Positions 1-11,047 of a stretch of 64,000 nucleotides of DNA are shown one piece after another. Position 1 is the first letter of the stretch; the number at the start of each line of letters is the position of its first letter. The DNA is from Gammaproteobacteria bacterium (GTDB lineage Bacteria > Pseudomonadota > Gammaproteobacteria > Pseudomonadales > Pseudomonadaceae). The notes under the pieces are model-generated. The model ran no database searches. It was not told the DNA's origin and saw only the letters and a list, made by a program, of their open reading frames with translations. The translations under genes were made by a program, and so were the position numbers. Where the stretch lies: contig JAMCWB010000004.1 in NCBI GenBank assembly GCA_023475025.1, positions 1 to 64,000 of the forward strand. Direction: 5' to 3'.

Positions 1-16
1 TGGACACACTCCCAGC

Positions 17-183
17 GTCATCGCGAGCCGCGTAGCGGCGTGGCGATCCATTGCTGCGCACTCAACCCTGGTCAACATGGATGGCCACAGGCCTACGGCC
101 TTCGCCATGACGGTGAGAAGGGCTGGAGGCTGTAGGCTTGACGCCACTTGGATTGCCACAGGCCTACGGCCTTCGCAATGACA
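17..183. repeat. Three copies of a ~34-nt REP-like palindromic repeat in alternating orientation
   Basis: gtcatcgcgagccgcgtagcggcgtggcgatcca (17-50), tggatggccacaggcctacggccttcgccatgac (78-111) and tggattgccacaggcctacggccttcgcaatgac (149-182) share the TGGAT-GCCAC....CGC-ATGAC ends around a palindromic core. Confidence 0.7.
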
Positions 184-261
184 GCAGGGACACAAAAATC
201 TGACACGCCCCTGACACTCCCCTACGCCATACACCAAAACCTGCAACCATGCAAATCTCAA

Positions 262-293
262 CCTTCCAGCTTCCAGCTTCCAGCCTTCAGCCC
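262..293. repeat. Heptad-like CTTCCAG tandem run
   Basis: CCTTCCAGCTTCCAGCTTCCAGCCTTCAGCCC. Confidence 0.6.
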
Positions 294-354
294 CTAGACC
301 CCAAAACCCGCAACCACACTTGGCCACCGTTTACGCCGGCGCCGCAAGCGGCAC

Positions 355-585
355 CTAACCACCACCCTTTTCGATAAGATAACGAAACTCCCCCTCCACC
401 TCTTCCTGTGCCAGCAGCTGGTGGCCGAGGAATTGGCAGAAGCGGGGTATGTCGCGCTGGGTCGAGGGGTCCGTGGCGAGGACTTGCAGGCGCTCTCCGG
501 GCTGGATATCACGCACTGCATTGTGCAGCAGCATCACAGGTTCCGGGCACAACAGTCCCCGCGCATCCAGTTGTTGATCACTCAT
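355..585 (-). CDS. tusA: Sulfurtransferase TusA family protein
   Basis: MSDQQLDARGLLCPEPVMLLHNAVRDIQPGE: conserved (L)DxxGLxCPEPVM motif, 76 aa. Confidence 0.9.
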   Translation of the reverse strand: MSDQQLDARGLLCPEPVMLLHNAVRDIQPGERLQVLATDPSTQRDIPRFCQFLGHQLLAQEEVEGEFRYLIEKGGG

Positions 586-750
586 GAGGTCAGTCCAATC
601 CGTTTGCCAGCGAAGGGGTTATTATCGCCAAAGGCGGCGCTGACAACCAGCAAGGATGTGGGCAAAAATTCTTTGCCATGTTGCGCAAAACCCTGCTCAC
701 AAGACCTATAATCGGGGTGTCAACACCACTGCCTGAGCTAAGGAACCAGC

Positions 751-1035
751 ATGATCAAAGTCCTGATCGAGCGCATTATCGCCGAAGGTCTCGAACAACC
801 CTACGAAGAAATCGCCCGCAAGATGCTACAGAAGGCTATTCAATCACCCGGGTTCATCTCCGGGGAGTCGTTTCAGGATCTGGAGCGGCCAAATCACCGC
901 GTTATCATGGTGACCTGGCAGAATCGGCACTCCTGGGAGCGTTGGGAAAACTCATCCGCGCGTCAGGAAAGTATTGGCGCTTTTTCGGCCATTCTGCAGC
1001 AGGAAGAGCGCATTACCTTGCTGGAACCCATCTGA
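751..1035 (+). CDS. Antibiotic biosynthesis monooxygenase (ABM)-like dimeric alpha/beta barrel protein
   Basis: MIKVLIERIIAEGLEQPYEEIARKM...GFISGESFQDLERPNHRVIMVTWQNRHSWERW: ABM-like pattern. Confidence 0.7.
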   Translation: MIKVLIERIIAEGLEQPYEEIARKMLQKAIQSPGFISGESFQDLERPNHRVIMVTWQNRHSWERWENSSARQESIGAFSAILQQEERITLLEPI

Positions 1036-1045
1036 ATCATCACAC

Positions 1046-1070
1046 AGGCAAGCCCCTTGAGGGCTTGCCT
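1046..1070. terminator. Bidirectional terminator-like hairpin between convergent genes
   Basis: AGGCAAGCCC-CTTGA-GGGCTTGCCT perfect 10-bp stem between the ABM gene (+) and rlmM (-); no long T tract. Confidence 0.6.
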
Positions 1071-1071
1071 G

Positions 1072-2127
1072 TCAGCGTTTGACCCGGGCGTGACAGGTCA
1101 CTTCCTCGCGATCACTGTAGAGCTGCTTGCAGGACAAGGTCGCCACGACGCCCGCCGCGTCCAGCTCGTCCTGCACGTGTTCCAGGCACTGCATCACCTC
1201 TTCATAGCGGCGCTTCATCGGTAACTTGAAGTTGATCACGGCTTCACGGCACCAGCCACGGCTCAACCAACGGCCCAAGAGCGCACTGCTGCGGGCGGGC
1301 TTGTCGACGATATCGCAGACCATCCAGTTGACCGGGCGCTTGGGTTTGAACAGGTAACCGTCGGCCTGGATATGTTCGACCTGGCCACTGTCCATCAGGC
1401 TCTGGGCCATAGGCCCGTTATCTACTGCGGTGACTTTCATCAACCGGTTGACCAGCTGCCAAGTCCAGCCGCCCGGGGCAGCACCCAGATCGACGGCGGT
1501 CATACCCGGAGCCAGCCGGCTATCCCACTCATCCCGTGGAATGAAGTGATGCCAGGCCTCTTCCAGCTTGAGGGTGGATCGACTGGGTGCCCCTTTGGGT
1601 ACGCGCAGACGCGGAATACCCATTGGCCAGGGCGCGGCATTATTCGCCCAGGACCAGCCGACAAAGACCCGCTCGCCACTCTCGAAGCACAGGTGCAAAC
1701 GTGGCAAGTCGGTTTTTTTCGGGCGCAGGAAGCGGGTTTTTTCCAGCGCCGACTGCAAGGGGGCACGCAGCTTTTTCAGCAGTGCCGCCATGGCCTTGCC
1801 GTCGTTGGTGTCGGCGGTCTCCAGCCACAATTCCGCGGCCAGCGGCCCCTGTGAGCAGGCGCTGAGAATCGGGCTGATACGGTCATCGGCTGGCACCTCA
1901 AGCCAACTCCCGAGCGCCCACTGGCGGACAAAAATCAGCGAACGAAAGTCCAGCTGGCGCATCAGGCGTTCGGCATCACCCGGCTGCGGGCAAACAAAGC
2001 GCGCGACAGCCTGGCCCGCCTTGGCCACCGGGTAGCCGGAAATCCCGACGTCTGCGGCACGCTGCTGCAGCTCTGCAGCCACTTCACCTTCAAACCCCGG
2101 ACGACAATGCAGCAAGAGTTCCTGCAT
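1072..2127 (-). CDS. rlmM: 23S rRNA (cytidine-2'-O)-methyltransferase RlmM
   Basis: MQELLLHCRPGFEGEVAAEL...AVDLGAAPGGWTWQLVNR...VCDIVDKPARSSALLGRWL. Confidence 0.93.
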   Translation of the reverse strand: MQELLLHCRPGFEGEVAAELQQRAADVGISGYPVAKAGQAVARFVCPQPGDAERLMRQLDFRSLIFVRQWALGSWLEVPADDRISPILSACSQGPLAAELWLETADTNDGKAMAALLKKLRAPLQSALEKTRFLRPKKTDLPRLHLCFESGERVFVGWSWANNAAPWPMGIPRLRVPKGAPSRSTLKLEEAWHHFIPRDEWDSRLAPGMTAVDLGAAPGGWTWQLVNRLMKVTAVDNGPMAQSLMDSGQVEHIQADGYLFKPKRPVNWMVCDIVDKPARSSALLGRWLSRGWCREAVINFKLPMKRRYEEVMQCLEHVQDELDAAGVVATLSCKQLYSDREEVTCHARVKR

Positions 2128-3344
2128 CAGTTGCGCACCGCGGCCAGACCCAATGCCAGGTCGGCCTGAATATCACTGACCTCTTCCAGGCCGACCGCGA
2201 CCCGGATCAGGCTGTCCTTGATGCCGGCGTCAGCACGGGCTTCCGGGCTCAGGCGACCGTGAGTGGTGGTTGCCGGGTGGGTGATGGTGGTTTTGGCGTC
2301 ACCCAGATTGGCGGTAATCGACAACAGGCGCGTGGCATCAATAAAACGCCAGGCCGCCTCTTTACCGCCTTTCACTTCAAAGCTGACCACCGCACCAAAG
2401 CCGCTCTGTTGCCGTCTGGCCAGCTCATGCTGCGGATGCGAAGGCAAGCCGGCGTAATACACCTTGTCCACTTGCGACTGCTGCTCCAGCCAGGTGGCCA
2501 GCTGCAGCGCACTGGCGCAGTGGGCCTGCATGCGCAGACGCAAGGTCTCCAGGCCCTTGAGAAACACCCAGGCATTGAACGGGCTCAAGGTCGGCCCGGC
2601 GGTGCGCAGAAAGCCGACAACCTCGGTCATCTGCTCACGCCGACCGGCCACGATGCCGCCCAGGCAGCGGCCCTGGCCGTCGATATATTTGGTCGCCGAG
2701 TGAATGACGATATCCGCACCCAGTTCGATCGGTTTTTGCAGCGCCGGGGTACAGAAGCAGTTGTCCACCGCCAGCCAGGCACCCTGCTCACGGGCAACCC
2801 GCGCCAGCTCAGCAATATCCACCAGCTCCGCCAGCGGATTGGATGGCGATTCGACAAAGAACAGCCGGGTATTGGGTTTGCACGCGGTCTGCCAGGCCTG
2901 GGTATCGGCCAGGGTTACGTAGTCCACTTCGATCCCAAAGCGCTTGAAGTACTTTTCAAACAGGGTAACCGTGGCGCCAAACACGCTGCGTGAGACCAGA
3001 ATATGATCACCGGCTGAACACAGGCTCATCACAGTGGCCAGAATCGCTGCCATGCCTGATGCCGTCGCCACTGCCTGTTCGGCGCCTTCGAGCGCGGCGA
3101 TACGCTCTTCGAAGGTGCGTACTGTCGGGTTCATGTAGCGTGAATAGACGTTGCCCGAGGCTTCGCCGGCAAAGCAGGCAGCCGCATCGGCGGCACTGCG
3201 AAACACATAGCTGGAGGTCAGGTACAGTGCTTCGCCATGCTCGGCTTCAGGCCCGCGGCGCTGGCCGGCACGAACCGCCAGGGTATCAAAGCCTGCGGCC
3301 AGCAGGTCACTGTCCAGCCGGCCGGCATCCCATTCGTTACTCAT
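2127..3344 (-). CDS. metZ: O-succinylhomoserine sulfhydrylase
   Basis: Cys/Met metabolism PLP enzyme: AVRAGQRRGPEAEHGEALYLTSSYVF..., HSATKYIDGQGRCLGG; adjacent to purF; start set at MSNEWDAG. Confidence 0.92.
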   Translation of the reverse strand: MSNEWDAGRLDSDLLAAGFDTLAVRAGQRRGPEAEHGEALYLTSSYVFRSAADAAACFAGEASGNVYSRYMNPTVRTFEERIAALEGAEQAVATASGMAAILATVMSLCSAGDHILVSRSVFGATVTLFEKYFKRFGIEVDYVTLADTQAWQTACKPNTRLFFVESPSNPLAELVDIAELARVAREQGAWLAVDNCFCTPALQKPIELGADIVIHSATKYIDGQGRCLGGIVAGRREQMTEVVGFLRTAGPTLSPFNAWVFLKGLETLRLRMQAHCASALQLATWLEQQSQVDKVYYAGLPSHPQHELARRQQSGFGAVVSFEVKGGKEAAWRFIDATRLLSITANLGDAKTTITHPATTTHGRLSPEARADAGIKDSLIRVAVGLEEVSDIQADLALGLAAVRN

Positions 3345-3450
3345 AATAAACCTCTGAATCAGATCTGATCGACGGGATGCGGGTAGCTGGCAACTGCAGG
3401 GCATCAACTACCCGTGATCATCCGGGTTGCCAGGCGTGGCTATCTGTCGA

Positions 3451-4956
3451 TCAGTTATTGTGCAGCTCGATCACCGCATTACCGGTATCGGTCAGCGCCT
3501 TGGCAGAATCATTGCGCGCCTGCTCGATCTTGCCGAGATAGGCCTCGTTGACATCGCCGGTCACGTACTCGCCATTGAACACCGAGCAGTCATAGTGGTG
3601 AATGTCCGGATTGCCTTCGCTGACGGCTTCGACCAGGTCTTCCAGATCCTGATAAATCAGCCAGTCGGCCCCGATCAGTTCAGCCACTTCTTCGGTGGTA
3701 CGTCCATGGGCAATCAGCTCATGGGCGCTGGGCATATCAATGCCATAGACGTTGGGATAACGCACCGCGGGGGCTGCCGAGCAGAAGTAGACATTCTTCG
3801 CGCCGGCTTCGCGCGCCATCTGGATAATCTGCTTGCAGGTGGTACCACGCACAATGGAATCATCCACCAGCATCACGTTCTTGCCACGAAACTCCAGCTC
3901 AATGGCATTCAGCTTCTGGCGCACGGATTTCTTGCGCGCTGCCTGACCGGGCATGATGAAGGTGCGGCCGATGTAGCGGTTCTTGACGAAGCCCTCGCGG
4001 AACTTGACGCCCAGATGATTGGCCAGCTCGACCGCCGAGGTACGGCTGGTATCCGGAATCGGAATCACCACATCAATATCATGTTCAGGGCGCTCGCGCA
4101 GAATCTTCTCGGCCAGCTTCTCACCCATGCGCAGGCGTGCCTTGTACACCAGCACCTTGTCGATCATGGAGTCCGGGCGAGCCAGGTAAACATGCTCGAA
4201 AATACAGGGTGAAAATTCCGAGTACTCCGCACATTGACGCGTGTGCAGCTCACCGTTTTCGGTGATATAGACCGCCTCACCGGGCTCCAGATCACGGATC
4301 AGATCAAAGCCCAATACATCCAGGGCAACGCTTTCCGATGCCACCATATACTCGGTGCCATTCTCGGTTTCGCGCTTGCCGAACACGATCGGACGGATAG
4401 CACGCGGATCACGGAAACCGACAATGCCATAACCGGTGATCATCGCCACCGCAGCATAGCCGCCCTTGCAGCGCTTGTGTACGGCACGCACGGCCTTGAA
4501 GATATCTTCTTCATTGGGTTGCAGCTTGCCGCCCAGGGCCAGCTCGTGGGCGAACACGTTGAGCAGGACTTCGGAATCCGAATTGGTGTTTACGTGGCGC
4601 AGGTCGGATTCGTAGATTTCGCGCGACAACTGCTCGACATTGGTCAGGTTGCCGTTATGCGCCAGAGTGATGCCGTAGGGTGAGTTGACGTAGAACGGCT
4701 GCGCCTCGGCTGAACTGGAGGACCCTGCAGTCGGGTAACGCACGTGACCGATACCCATACTACCGACCAGGCGCTGCATGTGCCGCTGATGAAACACATC
4801 CCGTACCAGGCCATTGTCCTTGCGCAGGAACAGGCGACCACGGTCGCAGGTCACTATGCCGGCGGCGTCCTGGCCGCGATGCTGCAGGACGGTCAGGGCA
4901 TCATAGAGCGCCTGATTGACGTTCGACTTGCCCACTATGCCAACAATGCCACACAT
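3451..4956 (-). CDS. purF: Amidophosphoribosyltransferase
   Basis: [34 protein letters not shown], PRTase motif [13 protein letters not shown]. Confidence 0.97.
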   Translation of the reverse strand: MCGIVGIVGKSNVNQALYDALTVLQHRGQDAAGIVTCDRGRLFLRKDNGLVRDVFHQRHMQRLVGSMGIGHVRYPTAGSSSSAEAQPFYVNSPYGITLAHNGNLTNVEQLSREIYESDLRHVNTNSDSEVLLNVFAHELALGGKLQPNEEDIFKAVRAVHKRCKGGYAAVAMITGYGIVGFRDPRAIRPIVFGKRETENGTEYMVASESVALDVLGFDLIRDLEPGEAVYITENGELHTRQCAEYSEFSPCIFEHVYLARPDSMIDKVLVYKARLRMGEKLAEKILRERPEHDIDVVIPIPDTSRTSAVELANHLGVKFREGFVKNRYIGRTFIMPGQAARKKSVRQKLNAIELEFRGKNVMLVDDSIVRGTTCKQIIQMAREAGAKNVYFCSAAPAVRYPNVYGIDMPSAHELIAHGRTTEEVAELIGADWLIYQDLEDLVEAVSEGNPDIHHYDCSVFNGEYVTGDVNEAYLGKIEQARNDSAKALTDTGNAVIELHNN

Positions 4957-5006
4957 GACTCACACCTTCTGTCGTCGATCAGGGCACGCGCCGGGCGCGC
5001 ACCCAG

Positions 5007-5492
5007 TTACTCAAAAAAACCCAGCGCCTCGGCCTTGGACCAGTCGGCAACCAGGAGGAAATGCGGGATCAGCGACGACTGGCGCCACCAGTCGTCCTCT
5101 TCAACCGGGCCCAGACTGAGCAGGCCAACCGCAACCACCACCAGCAAGACGCCGCGAGCGGCGCCGAAAATCATACCGAGAAAGCGATCCGTGCCACTAA
5201 GGCCAGTAAAAACGACCAATTGACCAATCATGTAGTTGATCAGCCCACCAATAATCAATGTCAGAACAAACAGCAGCACGCAGGCCACAACCACCCGTAC
5301 TGACGGTGTTTCAATCCAGGGCGTGAAATGTTCTGCCAGTGCGCCACCAAAGAGCCAGGCCACCAGGCCGGCAAGCAGCCAGGTGATCAGCGACAGGGCC
5401 TCCTTGACGAAGCCTCGCGCCAGACTGATCACTGCGGATATCGCAATGATGGCGATTATCGCCCAGTCAACCCACTCAAGCGCCACGGCCAC
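5007..5492 (-). CDS. cvpA: CvpA family membrane protein
   Basis: MAVALEWVDWAIIAIIAISAVISLARGFVKEALSLITWLLAG; upstream of purF. Confidence 0.92.
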   Translation of the reverse strand: MAVALEWVDWAIIAIIAISAVISLARGFVKEALSLITWLLAGLVAWLFGGALAEHFTPWIETPSVRVVVACVLLFVLTLIIGGLINYMIGQLVVFTGLSGTDRFLGMIFGAARGVLLVVVAVGLLSLGPVEEDDWWRQSSLIPHFLLVADWSKAEALGFFE

Positions 5493-5551
5493 AACCCCTG
5501 CTGGAAAAGTGCGTCATTCTAACAGAGCCCTTGGCGTGGTCGAAACACAAA

Positions 5552-6151
5552 TCACGGCCGCTGCGTGTTCTCATCGTGCGCAACCACAAAACCTTCTGCC
5601 TCGTGATTGCGTTTGAGTTCATCACGCAGGCGAGTTGCTGCGTCGCGGGTCTGCAAGGGGCCGACAAATACCCGGGTAATACTGCGGCCATCCGTCTCGG
5701 CGCTGCGTGCATAGGCATTGTATCCCTGCTCGGTGAGCCGGCTGACAAAACTGCGCGCATTATCGGCATTGGAAAAGCTGCCCAGCTGAATCACCCAGTC
5801 ACCGGTTACTGCTGCCGTCGTCCCGGAGGGTTCGCTGGGAGTGGTCTCTGCCGGCGCAGCGGGCGGTTCAGGTTCGGCGGGGGCAGGCTCTGGCTCAGGT
5901 GCGGGGGCAGGCGTGGGCGGAACGGGGTCTGGCTCACGCGACGGCAGCTCGGCTACCGGCTCCGGATCGCGCGGCTGGATTTCTGGCGGTGCGCTCATTT
6001 CCGGTGCCGGCATGGTGCTCGGCTCGGGGGCCTCGATATCGACTTCGACGGTTTCATCCTGCCCGGTCAGCAGCATGGGCAGGAAAATAACCGCTGCTAC
6101 TATGAGCACCAGGGCACCGATAACCCGCTGTTTGAGTCCGCTATCCATCAT
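5552..6151 (-). CDS. SPOR-domain protein (DedD-like)
   Basis: Single N-terminal TM, Pro/Glu-rich linker, C-terminal SPOR WVIQLGSFSNADNARSFVSRLTEQGYNAY; folC-dedD-cvpA context. Confidence 0.85.
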   Translation of the reverse strand: MMDSGLKQRVIGALVLIVAAVIFLPMLLTGQDETVEVDIEAPEPSTMPAPEMSAPPEIQPRDPEPVAELPSREPDPVPPTPAPAPEPEPAPAEPEPPAAPAETTPSEPSGTTAAVTGDWVIQLGSFSNADNARSFVSRLTEQGYNAYARSAETDGRSITRVFVGPLQTRDAATRLRDELKRNHEAEGFVVAHDENTQRP

Positions 6152-7426
6152 TCAACTCCTTTGGGCGAGCCATTCAAGGGCTGCCGCGACGGTAAAAAAT
6201 GAGCCAAAAATCATGATCGCACTCTTATCGTCAGCGTCAAGCTGTGCGCTGATGGCGGCAGCGACACTGGTATGACAATGGGCCCTTTCGCCCTGCCCGT
6301 CCAGCAGTTGCTGTAACTCGCTCGCACTGCGGCTACGTGGTGAGGGTAAGGGTGCTAGCGCCCAGTCGAGAAAGCAGCCACGTAGCGCCTGCACAATGCC
6401 GCTGACATCCTTGTCATCCAGCGCAGAGAATACGGCGCGCATGGGTTGCTCGCGCTGCGCCAGAGTACTGGCCAGCCAGCTGGCTGCATGCGGGTTATGC
6501 CCAACATCCAGGCACAGGCTGCGCGTCTGGCCGCGCCACTGGATCTGCCGCCAATCCATGCGGCCGGTCAAACGCAAACCCTGCAGGGTCTGGCTGACCT
6601 GTTCGGCCGATAGCTGACAGCCGGCCAGCACACAGGCCTGGATGGCCAGCAACAGATTGTCACGCGGCAAACTGACTGCAGCTAATGGACCCAGCGTCTG
6701 GCTAACGGCCGACGGAGTCTGGATACTCACCTGCCAGCGGCCATCGGCACCCAGTAACTGCCAGTCCAGATCCTTGCCACGCTGGAAAACCTGTGGTCCG
6801 ATGTCTGCCAGAGTGCTGACAAAGCGCGGCGGCACATCTGTTTCGCCGCAGATCAGTGGCCGACCTTGCCGAGCTATTCCTGCCTTCTCAAACCCCACCG
6901 AGTCGCGGCTATCACCGAGGAACTGCTGGTGGTCCAGACCAATGCTGGTGACGATGGCAATATCGGCGTCAACCACGTTGACCGCATCCAGCCTACCGCC
7001 CAGGCCGACCTCCAGCACCACCGCATCCAGGTCAGCGCGCTGGAACAACCAGAGAGCAGCCAGGGTGCCGTATTCAAAATAGGTCAGGGAGATGTCATCG
7101 CGCACGGCATCAATGGCGGCAAAGGCGCTGCACAGCTCTTCATCCGTGGCGAGGCGATCCTGGATGCGGACCCGCTCGTTGTACTGCAGTAAGTGCGGTG
7201 AAGAGTAACAGCCGGTGCGTTTACCCGACGCCTGCAGCAAGGCCTGCACAGCAGCACAGGTAGAGCCTTTGCCGTTGGTGCCGGTAACCGTAATGACCAG
7301 CGGGGCTGGCTGCAGGACATCCAGACGCCGGGCGACCAGACTGACCCGCTGCAGCCCCATGTCAATTTCCTTGGGGTGCAGCTGTTCCAGGCGAGTCAGC
7401 CAGTCGGCCAGTGAGCGCGCTTGCAT
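6152..7426 (-). CDS. folC: Bifunctional dihydrofolate/folylpolyglutamate synthase
   Basis: LVITVTGTNGKGSTCAAVQALL, DHQQFLGDSRDSVGFEKAGI; adjacent to accD. Confidence 0.95.
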   Translation of the reverse strand: MQARSLADWLTRLEQLHPKEIDMGLQRVSLVARRLDVLQPAPLVITVTGTNGKGSTCAAVQALLQASGKRTGCYSSPHLLQYNERVRIQDRLATDEELCSAFAAIDAVRDDISLTYFEYGTLAALWLFQRADLDAVVLEVGLGGRLDAVNVVDADIAIVTSIGLDHQQFLGDSRDSVGFEKAGIARQGRPLICGETDVPPRFVSTLADIGPQVFQRGKDLDWQLLGADGRWQVSIQTPSAVSQTLGPLAAVSLPRDNLLLAIQACVLAGCQLSAEQVSQTLQGLRLTGRMDWRQIQWRGQTRSLCLDVGHNPHAASWLASTLAQREQPMRAVFSALDDKDVSGIVQALRGCFLDWALAPLPSPRSRSASELQQLLDGQGERAHCHTSVAAAISAQLDADDKSAIMIFGSFFTVAAALEWLAQRS

Positions 7427-8328
7427 CAGGGCGCGGCACTCTCCGCGCTGTCTTCATCAGCCACTTGAGGTGCGGGCTGTGCAGTCAGCATGGCCAGCGC
7501 ACTGGCCAGACGATCACGCATCTGATAGCGCGGGACAATCAGATCGAGGGCGCCGTGATCGAGCAGGAATTCACTGCGCTGGAAACCGGCCGGCAGCTTC
7601 TCGCGCACCGTTTGCTCGATGACCCGCGGGCCGGCAAAGCCGATCAGCGCATTGGGCTCGGCAACGTTGAGATCACCCAGCATGGCCAGGCTGGCCGACA
7701 CACCACCATAGACCGGATCAGTCATCACCGAAATATAGGGGATGCCCTCCTCACGCAAACGCGCCAGTGCAGCACTGGTCTTGGCCATCTGCATCAGTGA
7801 AAACAAGGCTTCCTGCATCCGCGCACCACCAGAAGCAGAAAAACAGATGTAGGGAATACGTTGTTCCAGGGCTGCTTCCGCGCCGCGCACAAAGCGCGCA
7901 CCAACCACACTGCCCATGGAGCCGCCCATAAAGTTGAATTCAAAGGCACTGGCAACCACCGGCATGCCCTTTAGCGCGCCTTGCATGACCACCAGAGCAT
8001 CTTTCTCGCCGGTGTCCTTTTGCGCTGCACTCAGGCGGTCCTTGTACTTCTTGGTATCACGGAACTTGAGCTTGTCGACCGGCTCCAGCTCGTCGGCAAT
8101 TTCCTTGCGACCTTCGGGGTCAAGGAACAGCTCGAGGCGACGCCGTGCATTGATGCGCAGGTGATGATCGCACTTCATGCAGACATCCAGGTTCTTTTCC
8201 AGCTCTGGCCGATAGAGCACCGCATCGCAGGATGGGCACTTGCGCCACAGACCTTCCGGCACGCTGCTCTTCTGTGCTTCCGAGCGCACAATCGAGGGAA
8301 TCAGTTTGTCCACCAGCCAGTTGCTCAT
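7426..8328 (-). CDS. accD: Acetyl-CoA carboxylase carboxyltransferase subunit beta
   Basis: Zn ribbon [26 protein letters not shown] and carboxyltransferase [11 protein letters not shown]. Confidence 0.97.
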   Translation of the reverse strand: MSNWLVDKLIPSIVRSEAQKSSVPEGLWRKCPSCDAVLYRPELEKNLDVCMKCDHHLRINARRRLELFLDPEGRKEIADELEPVDKLKFRDTKKYKDRLSAAQKDTGEKDALVVMQGALKGMPVVASAFEFNFMGGSMGSVVGARFVRGAEAALEQRIPYICFSASGGARMQEALFSLMQMAKTSAALARLREEGIPYISVMTDPVYGGVSASLAMLGDLNVAEPNALIGFAGPRVIEQTVREKLPAGFQRSEFLLDHGALDLIVPRYQMRDRLASALAMLTAQPAPQVADEDSAESAAP

Positions 8329-8373
8329 TGCCGTTCCTTATCCTAATCCGGGTTCCGAATAAAAAGTGCTCGT

Positions 8374-9183
8374 TCAGCGGTCCATAGCCGCGCGCATATC
8401 CGCAATAATAGTGCTGATTGCACGACGCGCCTGCTCCGGCGCCTGTTCGTGGGTGGCAATCTGATTCACCAGAACCGAGCCAACCACCACACCATCAGCG
8501 ACTGCTGCGACTGCCGCAGCCGATTCACCGTCACGGATACCAAAGCCAACACCAATTGGCAAATCCGTCACGCTACGCAGCTGTTCGAGCTTGTTTGCTA
8601 CTGCATTGACGTCCAAGGTACTGGAGCCGGTCACACCCTTTAATGAAACATAGTACACATAGCCGCTGGCGAGCGCACAAATCTTGCGTGCACGCTCAAG
8701 AGTGGTGGTCGGTGACAGCAGAAAAATGCAGTCAAGACCCTTGGCGCGAAACAGCTCGGTGACTTCGGCAGCCTCTTCCGGCGGCAGGTCGACAGTCAAG
8801 ACTGCATCCACCCCGGCCGCAGAGGCAGCTTCGGCAAACTCGGCATAGCCCATGCGCTCGACCGGGTTCAGGTAGCCCATCAATACCACTGGCGTCGCAT
8901 CGTCGGTACGACGGAACTCCCGCACCATATCCAGCACCTGCGTCAGGCTGACATTGTGTGCCAGCGCACGCTCCATCGCCTGTTGAATTACCGGGCCATC
9001 GGCCATCGGGTCGGAAAAAGGAATCCCCAGTTCGATGATGTTGGCCCCTGCGCTGACCAGGTCATGCATCAAGGGTAGCGTCATCTGCGGATTCGGGTCT
9101 CCGGCTGTCACATAGGGGATCAGGGCCTTGCGACCCTGGGTGCGCAGCGCGGAAAAACAGGCTTCAATTCGACTCATGTTCAA
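8374..9183 (-). CDS. trpA: Tryptophan synthase alpha chain
   Basis: [48 protein letters not shown]. Confidence 0.97.
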   Translation of the reverse strand: MNMSRIEACFSALRTQGRKALIPYVTAGDPNPQMTLPLMHDLVSAGANIIELGIPFSDPMADGPVIQQAMERALAHNVSLTQVLDMVREFRRTDDATPVVLMGYLNPVERMGYAEFAEAASAAGVDAVLTVDLPPEEAAEVTELFRAKGLDCIFLLSPTTTLERARKICALASGYVYYVSLKGVTGSSTLDVNAVANKLEQLRSVTDLPIGVGFGIRDGESAAAVAAVADGVVVGSVLVNQIATHEQAPEQARRAISTIIADMRAAMDR

Positions 9184-9188
9184 CTCTT

Positions 9189-10406
9189 TCAGATGCTGAT
9201 GCCGTCAATACCGGCAACCGTATGGATATCCTTGTCACCACGCCCGGAGAGGTTGATGACAATGTGCTGGTCCGGACGCATGGTAGCGGCCAGTTTCATC
9301 GCATAGGCCACCGCATGGCTGGACTCGAGCGCTGGCATGATGCCTTCGACCCGAGTCAGTTCACGGAAGGCAGCGAGCGCTTCGTCATCGGTGGCATCCA
9401 CATAATTGACCCGACCAACATCCTTCAGCCAGCTGTGTTCTGGGCCAACACCAGGGTAATCAAGACCAGCAGACACTGAATGCGTCTCGATGATCTGGCC
9501 ATTGTCATCTTCCATCAGATAGGTACGGTTGCCGTGCAGCACACCCGGACGACCGGCATTCAATGGTGCGGCATGCTGGCCGGTGGCAATGCCCAGACCG
9601 CCCGCTTCAACACCATACATGGCTACCTCGGTATCCTCGAGGAAGGGATGAAACAGGCCAATGGCGTTTGAGCCGCCACCGACACAGGCCACCAGCGCAT
9701 CCGGCAGGCAACCCGCCTGGGCCAGCATCTGGGCCCGCGCTTCACGGCCGATCACGCACTGGAAATCGCGTACCAGTTTCGGGTAGGGGTGCGGCCCGGC
9801 CACAGTACCAATGATGTAGAAGGTATCATCAATGTTGGTCACCCAGTCCCGCATGGCCTCGTTCATTGCATCCTTGAGGGTTTTCGAGCCTGAGGTGACC
9901 GGAATTACCTCAGCACCCAGCAACTTCATGCGGTAGACATTGAGTGACTGTCGCTTGACGTCTTCGGCGCCCATGTAGACCTGGCACTTGAGCCCCAGGC
10001 GCGCAGCCACAGTGGCGGTAGCCACGCCGTGCTGGCCAGCGCCGGTTTCAGCAATCACCCGCGGCTTGCCCATATGCTTGGCCAGCAGGGCCTGACCGAT
10101 GGTGTTGTTCACCTTGTGCGCGCCGGTGTGATTGAGATCTTCACGTTTGAGCCAGATCTGCGCACCGCCAACTTTCGCCGTCAGACGCTCAGCCAGGTAC
10201 AGCGGTGATGGTCGCCCGACATAATGCGCCAGATCACGATCAAATTCGGCCTGGAACGCAGGATCGGCGGAAAGCTTGTTGTACAAGATCTCCAGCTCGT
10301 CCATCGCATCCATCAGGGTTTCAGATACAAAGCGGCCACCGTAGGGGCCAAAGTGGCCACGCGCATCCGGTACCGCTGCATAATCGATCGGGGTTGTCTC
10401 AGACAC
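9189..10406 (-). CDS. trpB: Tryptophan synthase beta chain
   Basis: [13 protein letters not shown]...[25 protein letters not shown]. Confidence 0.97.
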   Translation of the reverse strand: MSETTPIDYAAVPDARGHFGPYGGRFVSETLMDAMDELEILYNKLSADPAFQAEFDRDLAHYVGRPSPLYLAERLTAKVGGAQIWLKREDLNHTGAHKVNNTIGQALLAKHMGKPRVIAETGAGQHGVATATVAARLGLKCQVYMGAEDVKRQSLNVYRMKLLGAEVIPVTSGSKTLKDAMNEAMRDWVTNIDDTFYIIGTVAGPHPYPKLVRDFQCVIGREARAQMLAQAGCLPDALVACVGGGSNAIGLFHPFLEDTEVAMYGVEAGGLGIATGQHAAPLNAGRPGVLHGNRTYLMEDDNGQIIETHSVSAGLDYPGVGPEHSWLKDVGRVNYVDATDDEALAAFRELTRVEGIMPALESSHAVAYAMKLAATMRPDQHIVINLSGRGDKDIHTVAGIDGISI

Positions 10407-11016
10407 GCTTCACCTCTTGCACAAATGCTTGAATTTTTTCACTGTCCTTGATGCCTTTGGATGCCTCTACTCCGCCACTGACATCCACTGCCCAGGGACG
10501 GGTTGCGGCAATAGCACTCACCACATTGGCAGCATCCAGACCACCTGCGAGCACCAGCGGCCATTTACGTTCGGCCGGGATTGCTGACCAGTCGAAGGTC
10601 TCGCCAGTACCGCCAGGCACACCGGCCTTGTAACTGTCCAGCAAGATGCCCGCTGCATCAGGCCAGCGGGCGGCCAGCTGATTCAGGTCATCACCCGGGC
10701 GCACCCGCAGCGCCTTCATCCAGGGGCGTTGAAACTGGCGGCAATAAGCGGCCGGCTCATCACCATGAAACTGCAGCAGATCCAGCGGCACCTGCCTCAG
10801 CACCCGGCGCACGTCATCAGCCTCAGCATCGACGAACAGACCAACAGTGGTCACAAAGGGCGGCAAGGCACGGACTATATCAGCCGCCTGCTCGGCGCTG
10901 ACAGCGCGTGGACTGGGCGGGTAAAACACCAGCCCGATGGCATCGGCACCCGCCTCGGCTGCTGCCAGCGCATCCTCCACGCGGGTAATGCCACAGATCT
11001 TGATTCGCACCGACAT
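10399..11016 (-). CDS. trpF: Phosphoribosylanthranilate isomerase
   Basis: [52 protein letters not shown]. Confidence 0.95.
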   Translation of the reverse strand: MSVRIKICGITRVEDALAAAEAGADAIGLVFYPPSPRAVSAEQAADIVRALPPFVTTVGLFVDAEADDVRRVLRQVPLDLLQFHGDEPAAYCRQFQRPWMKALRVRPGDDLNQLAARWPDAAGILLDSYKAGVPGGTGETFDWSAIPAERKWPLVLAGGLDAANVVSAIAATRPWAVDVSGGVEASKGIKDSEKIQAFVQEVKRV

Positions 11017-11047
11017 GACTGTCATTACCTGGATAAAAAACAGCAGT

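Noticed and set aside
5841-6275. Gly/Ser-rich + strand ORF resembling a repeat protein
   Set aside because: Antisense to the Pro/Glu-rich linker of the SPOR-domain gene
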